Part shown: positions 49,201 to 61,200 of the stretch, one piece after another
How positions within the stretch are numbered: the first letter of the stretch is position 1
Layout of the letters: the number at the start of each line of letters is the position of its first letter
Origin: Theropithecus gelada
Lineage: Eukaryota > Chordata > Mammalia > Primates > Cercopithecidae
Reading direction: 5' to 3'
DNA length: 64,000 nucleotides
NCBI RefSeq assembly: GCF_003255815.1
Contig: NC_037686.1
Location: 61,557,206 to 61,621,205 of the forward strand
Position numbers and translations under genes: made by a program
The notes under the pieces: model-generated
Told to the model about the DNA's origin: nothing
What the model saw: the letters and a program-made list of their open reading frames with translations, nothing else
Databases searched by the model: none

Positions 49201-52200
49201 TTAATATGTAAAGATCACTCCTAATCCTGTGAATTTTCTCAAATAATTTGAGACAGTATTGTACCACCACAAATCCATTCCATTTTAATTTAAATTAAAG
49301 CTATTTAAAACTATCAGTATAATATATCCTGTTAAACTCATAAATGCCTATACTTTAAAGCCAATAAAGATTAACACAGCTTGATGACCATTCTCCTCAA
49401 GAACTTTCACATGATCATGTTAAATAATTCTAAGCACCGACTTTCTTTATATCCCATCAAAACGTAGATTTAAATAAATCAGTGACAAATTCAAACCAAC
49501 AAGAAATGCTTACAAAGGAATTTGTTTCCTTATCAGTAAAACTTTAGGGATCAGTAACTTGAGTAATCTTTGGGTTTTCACAGCTGGCAGAAAGCAGTAT
49601 GTGATAAATAATGAAAAATATCTTAGTTGTATCTAAAATACATTTTCAAGTATCAGAGAGTATGGATGAAAGCCCAAGTCTGTTCAGAACAATAATATCC
49701 CAAGGCTTTGTTGAAAACTCTGAACCAGGCAGTCCAATAGAAAATTATCATAAAATAAAAATTAAGATTCACAGAGTTGCTACACGTAATCAAAATCTGG
49801 AAAATGTATTAAAAAAATCACTGGGGAAAATTCTTCTACAGACAAAATGAATTTAAATGTGAGGTTAACAAGTATATAATACAAACCATGGCCTCTGTTT
49901 CTTTAAAGCATTTCTTTGGATATGCTGTATAATCCTATCTTCTCTCATAAGTAAATAATCAAATAAATTTTACCTAGGTATGTCCTTAAAATGTTTGTTC
50001 AATACAGTCTATTAAAATATATTTAATTTTCAAATATTAATAACATACAGTAAAGGCCATTCCTAATAACTTACCCAGATACCCTGTGGGCAAACTCAAT
50101 AATATCATCTTTTGTTCGTGGTCCTCTATAATTATATGCCAAGTCCCCTTTTAATCTTAAAAAAAAAAAAAAAAAAGATTAAAACTCGGATTGTTTTAAC
50201 TGTTTTAATATTTAATGTTAATCATTATCCACTGTTTCATAAAATTATATTATATAAAATAGCAAATGCAGAGAAGTTTTAGAAGTAGGTCTCATGTAAA
50301 ATATGGTAGGCATTAGGCTGGTCAGAGGACCAGTAACACAAAACAAAAGAAAGAGGCTGCATTCTATTAAAATTACATGAAAATATTTTATGCTGCATTT
50401 GATAATTGCATTGTATCTATGCCTTCTGAAAAATAATCGACACACTCATGGTCAAGAGCTTGGAAAATTAAAGCACTATAATTCTCACTATGTTCCCTTT
50501 CAAAAGGTAAATGAAAGGACAGGGAAGTAAGACTATTTTGGAAGAGGCAAAATAAATGTTAATACAACATCACAGTTATTTGATGCTCCAACATTACAGA
50601 GTAAAACGATGCATAAAAACAGCTCTTCTAGAAACTTATGTAATTCTTCAAAAGCCAACCAATGAATTAATCTGTGTGCCTAATTAACTAAAATTTTAAA
50701 AAGGAAAAATTGGGAAGCACAATAGAATACTTACAATTAAACAGAAGGAAAAGATAGGATCATTTACTTAACACAAAAAGTAAAAGAGGCTAAGCAAACA
50801 TTTTTAAAAAGTGGGGGAAGGAGAAAGGTCAACACAAAACCCAAGATATAAACTGAATATTATTTACATTTAAAAATTTGAGTTGTTTAAATATTTTTTA
50901 AACTTACTTTATTATAAAAATAACTTTCAGAACAATTCCACAGCTCCCCGCATTATCAAAATAAGATTAATGAAAATATGAGAAAATGCAATGAAGTCAT
51001 GATTACAAAACAAGTCCTTTAGAATTACCACATTTCTTTCAACTTGTACACTTTATTAGACTTGATCAACTCCTACAGATTAGAATTAATATCATCAACT
51101 TTGACTCTCTGTATTTCTTTTATCTCACAATCCACGCTTCAACTCCTCAAGGGTAAAAGACCTTTCATAATTTATGACTGTATACCTTGTCCTGCACAGT
51201 GCGTGTCACACAGCAAGCAAAACATGTGAATTAGCCGTAAACAACATGATGACTTAAATATGAAGAAAAGCATAAAGAAGCAGTCCCTCTCCTTTAATTA
51301 CATACTTCACTTATAAAGAATGGCCAAACCCCAATCTTCAATCCTCCAAGGAATCTACTAAGTAGAGTGAACTAATAAAAATACACATATAAACATACAA
51401 CACTCAACTTACAGCTTAATTGTTGGATAACCTCGAACTCCAAACTCTGAAGCAATGCCTTGATAAGAAAAAGAATAAAGCATTCTAAATTTTTTTTAAA
51501 TATGAGAAACTAGGTAACAAATGAGCCTTTTACTTTAAAAATATAGAAATATTTATACAACCCATACAGATACGTTGTTTTTAAGTCTTAAGAATATAAA
51601 CTCACACAAAAGAAAAAAACAGGACATTCTCATACCAAACAATTACTTAACAATCCAATCTGTGACCTGCACAAAATACTATGACAAAATAAGAAATGCA
51701 TGTCAAAAGAATAGTTAAAAATTTATAAAATACTTATTTTAAAAACTATTCTGGTAAAAAATAAAATAAAAATACCTAAGTACTTCTCATTTGACTTCAT
51801 GTCCAAGACAAATATTTCTTCTAGGTCTCATTTACTCCTCTCAAAAAAAAAAAAAAAAAAAGCCCATCTCTTCCTTTAGTGTTTTTTGAGTTTTCAAAGA
51901 ACTGCAAAGTATTCTAATTTTAAAAACATAACTCGCATTTGCAAAATTAATTACTATAGTCAACACAGGATCACAGGATTGAAAAGCAACTTTGTTTTAG
52001 GAGTTTCTGCTTTTGTGATAACCTAGAGTAATTTTAATTATCTCAAAGATTATTCTGAAATCCTCACATGAATTAAAATGAGAATGGATGCTACAATAGC
52101 ATCTTTTGAGGGGAAAGGAGAAAGTAACAAAAACAAGTGAATATCAAAAAGGAAATAAGATGTTAAAAAGTAGAGAAATCATATACCAAACTAATGCAAT

Positions 52201-55200
52201 ACTACTTTACAGACAAAACACCACCAGGACAGAAAAGAAAAAATATTTTCAGTTAACACACATTATACCATAAAGATATTTACAAAACTATACCCTAGTA
52301 TATGAAAAGTACACTGTATTATTCACATAATCTTTCCCTTTGTAATTTTCTTTATTTCCAGGTATTTTGTCATCACACTTGGGTAAGGAACCTACTGCAT
52401 CTGAATTCCAGTTTAACAATCACTTTAGTAATCTTCACTAGTCTTTGGTTTCTCATCAACTCACCAATTCAATTCACAAGAATAAGGGCAGTCGATTTGT
52501 GACAAAATAACATCTAAAATTTTTCCTTCCTTTGTCAACTCTAGTTTCTCCCTTAAACATATGGAGATAGGCAAATACAGAGACCTGGACAGTGGCCGAC
52601 ACGTATTTTCCTTAGAGGTAGCATAGACAGCAGAGGTGATAATTAAGAACTCAAGTTCTGAAGATACAGGTCCTGCTTCTGAACAGACATGCAAACTCAC
52701 AGCAAGCATGTAATTTATTTGTGCCCATCTGTAATCTAGGACTTCATTCTGTCAAGTATGTTCTAATTGGAGACTGTGGGTATGGAGATTGCCTTCTTCC
52801 CAGCAAAAACACAGAAACTACTTTGGAGAGATTATGTGAATAATGAATATTCTTAATGATCCCTTTCCAAACTAAGAAGACAGGGAAACATCCCAAATTA
52901 AGAAGACAGGGAAACATCCCAAATTAAGAAGACAGGGAAATAAAATCCCTTATTACCTTTAACTAAAACTCATTTAAATCAAAATGTATTTATACACAAA
53001 TCAAATAAAGAAAATAAAGCATGCAATCAATGAGAAAACACACTGGTCGTGCTTCATAGCCGGATATTGTGGATCTCATAAGCCTCAGAGAGAAAAATCC
53101 CAGCTCCACACTTAACCCGATCACATCATTTCCTTGACCTCAGTATTCACGTCGAGACAATGGAGATCTATCACCCAACTCACAGCCCTTGGCTTCTTGA
53201 CCATGAACATTAACCTTCACTTCTGACCTAATTTGAATTGATAGTAACTTCTATAAAACTTCAGCCTTAGATTTCTCTAAAGGGGAATGCCAGTATAATA
53301 TTTTTAAAAAGCCTCTGGGAGGCCAAGGCAGGCGGACCACGAGGTCAGGAGATCGAGATCATCCTGGCTAACACAGTGATACCCCATCTCTACTAAAACT
53401 ACAAAAAATTAGCTGGGCGTAGTGGCAGGCACCTGTAGTCCCAGCTACTTGGGAGGCTGAGGCAGGAGAATGGTGTGAAGTAGGGAGGTGGAACTTGCAA
53501 TGAGCCGAGATCGCACCACTGCACTCCAGCCTGGGTGACACAGCAAGACTCCACCTCAAAAAATAAATAAACAAATAAAATAAAATAAAATAAAGCAAAG
53601 CGGGAGTTACAAACACATAATGGCCCTGGTTAGAATTCTAACTTCATTTATCGTCTATGTAACTCTGGATGGTTTTTTATACTTCTCTGATTCCGCTTCT
53701 GAGAATACTACTCATCTTGCAGGGCTACAGGTTGGGATTTTAAAATGAAAAAAATAAATGGAACACAATTTGAGTCTGGCACATAGAAGATTCTTAAATG
53801 CTAGATCCTTTTCCTTCCTACTCTTGATCCTGACTTCGTTAATTAGCTGCTGGACACAATGCACACATAGTATTAATAAAATTAATGTGCAGAATATTTT
53901 ATAACTGGCATTAACATTTTAAAATTGCACCTCGAAACAATTTTGTGAGGAGGAAAATATAGTGGCAATTCAGATCAAGAAAGTAAAACAGGAAGATTCG
54001 ATAACTTGTTTGAGAGAAAACAATTTTGTGAAGAAGAAAAAAATAGAGCTAATTCAGATTAAGAAACTAAAATAGGAAGATTCGGTAACTTGTTTGAGAG
54101 CGAACATTGCGTAGGCAGCAGGGCTGAGATTGAAACGCGGTCTAACTGACTTTAAATTTTTTATTCTTCACTTTTTCATATTAGAGAAAAATAGTTTATA
54201 TAGAAATCTGAGCTCAATTCCTTCATAAATTGAAGAGTCCATTTGCAACAAGAGTTATACCTTTGAAGTTCTACGATTTTATATGTTCGTAAAACAAGAT
54301 TCAGCATGAAGTCTTCTACTTCATTTCTATTTTCTTCTTGAAATGGTAACAGTCTGCTGCTAGAGGTAAGGACGAATGTGAATCATGGTGAGCTTGGATA
54401 CTAGGCCTAATTCTGTTTCTAACTTTGGTGTGTGAAATTACTCAGTCATTTCATTTCTAGTTTCCTTGTTATTTGATCTATAAAACGGGAAAGGGTGAAA
54501 GGAGTGAGAAGTTACTCAACCTCTAAAGTCCTTTTTAGCTCAAAGATACTACATATTTTAGTATTTACTGAATGTCACTATGTGTCTAACAAGAAAAGGG
54601 TATAAAATATGGCAGTGGTTTACCATCAACTGAAGACATTTTGTTTGCCAAAAACAGTGAGTAAGGGGGAAGGAAGAAGTTGGGAGAGAACACAACTGGT
54701 ATCTAGTGGGTAGAGGTGAGGGATGCTCCTAAACATCCCGCAATGCACAGGATTCCTCCTCCCATCCAACTCCCAACAAAAACCCCACAGAATTATCTGG
54801 CCCAAAATGTCAATAGTGCGAGGCTGATAAACCTTGAGACATAGTCACTGCCTTCCCCTGCACCAAAAACAAACAAACAAACAAAAAAACCCACCATACT
54901 ATCTAGCCCAAAAATGTCAATAATGCGAGGTTGAGAAGCCCTGAAACAGTCACTGACCAAAAAGAGTTTATAATCTAGGAAGGTAAAATTAATTTTTAAC
55001 TACAATCTATGAACAAGATGTCAGAATGTTATTGGCCAAATGTCATTTCAAATTTACACACACAAGAGGGCTAAAATGTGATCTTTATCATAAAATGATG
55101 TCACACTTAGTTTGGAGAGTAACAGAATTTCAGTGGTTCATAATAAAGATCAGCATGCCACTATAGGTAATATTATGTCATATTTTAACTTCCAAATGAG

Positions 55201-58200
55201 AAATACTTTTAGCACTCATTTTGAAGAGGTATGTACAAAAAGAGAAGCTAAAACATCTATCTGGATTTACACTGGACATAATTTTTTATATTATTTGGTT
55301 ATGGTATTAGTTAACTCTATGCATCAAGACATTTTTGGTATAATTCCAAACACAGAGCAGACTAAATCACAACAGTTCAAATTACTCTAGTTCAAAAATT
55401 CTGTACACACAGATTTGCTGGACTGAGTCTGATGGCACTTGCCTACGGCAAGTGATTTAATACGGCAAGTGATTTAACTACGGCAATGATTTAATACATG
55501 ATTGAGAAATAAGTTATTATCAAAGACTCTTAGAAACTGTATAACCTTCATCGCTTTGAATAGTTTTATCCCACCCCACACTAAAATCTTATAACTATCT
55601 ACCAAAATAACATTCTACACTTCGCGGTTTTCCAGCCGCAGTGTGCAGTGCAATCATCTGAAGTGCTGTTAAAAATACAGACTCTGGGCTGGGCGCTGCG
55701 GCTCATGCCTGTAACCCCAGTACCTTGGGAGGCCGACACAGGCAGATCACCTGAGGAGGAGGGCGGATCACCTGAAGTCAGGAGTTTGGGATCAGCCTGG
55801 CTAACACGGTGAAACCCCGTTTCTACTAAAAACACAAAAAATTAGCTGAGTGTCGTGGCACATGCCTGTAATCCCAGCTACTCGAGAGGCTGAGGCAGGA
55901 GAATCACTTGAACCCGGGAGGCGGAAGTTGCAGTGAGCCGAGATTGTGCCATTGCATTCCAGCTTGGGCAACAAGAGCAACACTCTGTCTCAAAAAAAGA
56001 AACAAAGAAAGAAAGAAAATAAAAAATACAGACTCTCAAGACCCAACTGCAAAGGTTTTCACTTTTCACCAGGAGGACTGGGGTGGGTCTTCAGAGTCTG
56101 AACTGACAATAAGTACCCAGGTAATTCTATTGCAGGTCGTCTACAGATTACATGCTGAGGAACAGTGATACCGTGACTGTCTGAAAAGCAACCTATTGGG
56201 CTGCAAGAGGTATCTATGAAACAGTCAATCCTTTAGTGTTCTATAGGTGGACCTAGAATAAAAATGGCAGATGACTTGAAAATAATTCCATTTTTTACCT
56301 GTTTGATTCCAAGTTCCACTAAAATGTCTGTATTTGAGCTGCCTTGAAATATTTAGGAAAACTTTGAAATTCACAAGGCAAAAATCTGTTTCTAATACGT
56401 GAATGGTGGTTTTTGAATACTTAACTTCTTTAATACTACGAAGATACGTTTCTTCATTACACATAAAACATTCCCTTGGTGCTAATATTTAAGTGGATAA
56501 CGCTTCCATCACTGACATTTAACTCTAACAATGGTCTAGAAAATAACATTAGACAATTGACTAACGTTCACAGGTTACTGTTTGTCTCTTCCCACAAGAA
56601 TGTAAGTTCCATAAGAGCAGAAAATTTTATCTGTTTTGCTCAAGGATGTATCACCAGTACCTGGTATATGCCAGGCATATCCTAACATGGTAAGCACATT
56701 AAGTGTCTGCTAAATGAATGAATGCTAACTCTACGACTTTTCTACAAAGGGATTTTTTTTTTTTTCAATAAACTATGTTTGGATAATTCAAGTAGGATTT
56801 ACAAGCAAGCCCCACTATGCAAGGTCGGGTGCAAGTAGTTGAGAGAGGGGGATGGTGGAGGTTTAGCATTCCATATCCAATGAGTAAAAAGTTGCAACCT
56901 GTATATGAGGTCTTACTACTGCTTTTTAAAAATAGCATTTAAAACACTTTCTTCTCTAAGTGACTCAGGAAAACAATCTTGGCTATTTTTTTCCCTAATC
57001 ATAGTGCCACTTAATAAATAGTAGTACACAGGGCACTTAAAACTGAATAATAAACTAATGAATTAGATGCAATGTAGAATTTGATAATGTAAATTGTTAA
57101 TTATCACATGAACACTTTACCACTAAGATTTGTACTGGTTCATATGCTCTGTTTTTCTCATTGACTATTTTTCTTCATATTCCCATATTCCTTGATATAT
57201 GACTCTGTGACTCCACTGACCTATTCAAGTGATCACAACAATTTGCCATTTTTAAGACTTTACTACTCTTGTTAGTTTATTCATCTTTCTCCCTTTATTA
57301 TGTTGTAAGCATTTCCAGGACAAGCAGGATTTGTCTAGGTCTTTCTTTAATCTCTAGAGATTAGCACAGTATCTGACAAATAGTTCTTGGTAAACATTGA
57401 TTGAGTGAACAAATGAATAAGCGCATCTATGAAGAAGTATGTGTATGCACATCTAAGCAACATATATACATATATATATATGGAAACAAGTAATTACTTT
57501 CAAGAGCAACAGTAGAAAATGGTAACTTCTTAGACATTGTTAAAAGCTTATTTCAAAGAAATATCAACTCAAACATATTCTCCCTCTGTCTCTAACAATT
57601 TCTGCCATTTATCTCTTCTCCTCTCAAAATTTCAACGCTTCATTCGTGTGACTCAATAATTCCAGCACTAATATCTCACCTACACTGTAGGTCCCTATTC
57701 ACAAACATCAGTTAAAAGACCACAAATTCAAAATCGTTGGTAACTTAGAAACACACACAAAATGAAAACTGGTATTTTGCATATACCCAGTGGCAGCATA
57801 GTTCAGTAACTATACTAGGAATCTCACACTATTCTTTTTTCTCGTTTTCTTTACAGTACAAAGCCAATCAATCTGTTACTTCTGTGATTTTAGTACGAAA
57901 TATGTCTATGAAAATTAGTTTCCATCATACTCTACTGTCACCACCCACAACACCAGGCTCCCAGCATCCAACACCAGGATATATACACAAAGCTGACCTA
58001 GATGATCTCCTTGTTTCTACATACTCTTTATTTCCCATCCTAAAAGTTGCTGCCAAAAATATTTTTATCAAGTCATTACCTTCACAAAAATGTGTATTAC
58101 CTCCTACTGACAAGTGATAAAATCCAAAACACCGCCTGACCTGGGAAGCTCTTAACAATCTGGCATTGTCCTTTGGTGTCATATATGGGCAGCCATTGTG

Positions 58201-61200
58201 CTAGGAGATTTTAAATACAAGATATTAATATGATTTCCACAACCTTGAGGATTATCACTCTCCTTTGTAGATACAGAAACTAAAATTAAGAGAGGCTAAG
58301 TGCTTCCCAAAGCTACAAAAGTAGGACATGGCAAAGTTGAGATTAAAACATAGCTCTATCTTGCTCCAAAGTAAAATGCTGATTTCTCAAAAAGAAACAT
58401 ACATTACATACTTCCACTTTCTTCACTAATGAAAGAGAAACTGCATGTATTGAATACAAAAGATTTTATATCTGCTGGAGCACTCAAACCTCAAAACCAC
58501 CAATAAAAGCAGCATTATAATTAAGTATTTATCAATATAGAAACCAAAGATTAGGTTTGTTCAGACACGTTCTCAGTGTTACACAGCAAAAGTAGCAGGA
58601 GCAAGGATGTGAATCCAAATCTGCTTTCTGAAAGCTATGCTCTTTCCAAATTCTACAACACCTCACACTTCTCTAAATTTAACTTCTTCTTTTTCCCAAA
58701 TCCTTTAAAACAGGTATTGCTGTAAAAGGTCAAATAAATACTTCAGGCTTTCTGGGGCATACAGTCTCTGTCACAACTACGGAATTCTGCCATGGGGGCA
58801 CAAAAACAGCCCTAAACAGATAACAAACGATTGTGCCTATGTTCCAATATAACTCTATTTATAAAAATGGGTAGTAGGAGAAATCTGGCCTACAGATCAA
58901 GGTTTGCTCACCTCCACTTCATTCTATTCCCCTATGCACACTCATTAACCTCTTTTACACTCTATTATTTGCTCTAGTATTCTTTCTAATGTGAAAACCT
59001 TCCTGATCCTCATTGTATTTACCCTAACTCAATTCATCCTTCGAGTTCCTTTACAGCACATCTCAGGCCACTCAGAAAAAAACTGATTCTGAACTCAAGT
59101 AGCAATATCAATAATTTAACACTCATCTTTTTATAGCTGCCTCATGTAAACAATCTAAAGTGGTCTCAAAGGAGAAAAGATGGTTTAAACACCTGTTAAG
59201 CATAAGATTAACATATACCACACACTATATGTTCAATGGCTAATTCATTTAACTCATAAGTATACAGTCTTAAATTATTAAGATAATTGAATTTTACATG
59301 AATAAAAAAAGTCTTCTTCCCACCCTGAATACTGCTGTTTTTGCTGTGAGAACAGTAAAATAATAAACTAAGTGAAGGCTTACTAGAATAGGAAGTAGCA
59401 TCCATCTTTCCAACCTTAACTGGAGAACCAATGCTTTTCATCTCAAGACCAACTTCATTCCAAATCGGTTCCAGCTTTTTACAATGGCCACACCATGGTG
59501 CATAAAACTTGTTTTAAAAACCAAAAAACAAAAAAAAAGATAACCATTAAAATGTGTTACAGCGAATATGAATATTAATATTTAAATAATCCCTTTGACT
59601 AAATGATCTAATAATGTTTTAGACACAAAGTTTAAATATATTTTTAAAGTAGATACATAATGAAAGACCAAAACATACAAACATAAAACTAGATACCTCA
59701 AAACCGGTACTATCTTAAGTTCATTTTAATTGACTACTGATACTTATTTAAAACAGATACACGACTCACAATAAGAATGTCTTTACTTCCAAGTAAATGT
59801 TCTGTATGAAATGTTTTACATAAAATGAAACCACAAAATAAACATATATACCATACAACATACACACCTAATTGTTAATGATAAATTTCCTATTACAAAA
59901 CGTTTAACATAGTAGGTGACTTTGCTGACTTCTATCGTAACCACTGGCAAGACAGGGGAGGTCATTAAGATGACGGTTTGGCATAGGGACAAGTCAGGTT
60001 GATTAAACTAAAGTCACAGTCTTTTACTCTTCTTTAGAATTACCAGATGGTGGAGGTGATACTCAGGTTCCTCTAGTTAGCTGGTGTTACAAACTAGTTG
60101 TTATATTTTCATGAAATAAGATTTTTTAACTTTATACTATGAAAATGTTCAAACATATAGAAAGGGAGAAAGAATTAAACAGCGGACCCTCTGTCAACTC
60201 TGTCATTCTTTTTCCATCTCTTTTGCTGCTGTTCTACTTTTTGCTGAGGCATGTTAAATCTCAACTATCATAAGGTTTAAATATATTCCAAACTTTAAAG
60301 AAAGGGAGGTGAAAATTTAATTTTGTTCACTGTTAAGATGAAAATATGACTTTGACTAAGTGATACTAATATACTCAATCTCTTGGAAACTATCAAGAAA
60401 ACAAGAGTGAATTCTGCAATAAAATCATACCCTATATCATTAAGACATAATCCAAAAGTTGACCTCATTGTAAGACAGGGTTCCAGCTTTTCCTCTTAAA
60501 ACCCTCGCCCCCAAAATTTCATCAAAAATAGGTTCCCTTGGGAGGAACCTTAAAACTCTGAGGTTCTTTGTAATGTGAAATCTCAAATATAATAATACTT
60601 AAGAAAACAAATTGAGTATATACTTAAGCACTAGCTGTATACTGCCATTTTTGGGTAGAGTAGAATAGAAAACAATACTTAAAATGGTAGGGGTAACTAG
60701 CATATAAAATTTACATACTTACATCTACAAGCCAAATGTCATCATTTCGATTTTCTTTAAACCTAAAAAACAAGAAAACAAATTTTTGATTGTATGTTTG
60801 TGCCCACTTTACAACTGTATAGTATAGGCAGAGATAATACATTGATAAATATAAGGGAAAGAACCAAATTCCTTCAATAAATTTTTACATAAAATTTTTA
60901 CTCAGTGACCTATCCATTAAACATCTTAAAAATAAAAGCAGAGAACTGATCAACGATAAAGTAATTAGGAGGAGAGGCTCCAACAAAAAGAATTAAAGTA
61001 GGACTTGCTAGAAACACAAATAGATGCCTAAGCTCCTTGCCCTTCTAGAACAGTTTACACCTGTGCAGAAAAGGTACCAAAGGAAGCCTGAGGCTGCTAT
61101 GCTTAGAAATAACTGTTTGCAAGATTGGTCGTTGGTTGGCATCTGGGAACTTGGATTTTAGAAGCGTTCTCACCATTTCCTGGTAATGATGGCTCAGAGT

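Larger units (their letters stand above)
51459..59383 (-). other. TMX3 intron 4, the longest
   Basis: About 7.9 kb. Contains tandem repeats (52867-52940, 53935-54100, 55444-55495), Alus (53312-53597, 55686-56021), a MER5A-like element, MIRs and L2 pieces. 51844-51862 is an A-run. 54170-55430 and 58670-59380 are otherwise unassigned. 57940-58185 may be decayed L2. Confidence 0.8.

Noticed and set aside
58190..58670. tRNA-like sequences
   Set aside because: These are MIR SINEs; no intact A and B boxes with a cloverleaf.
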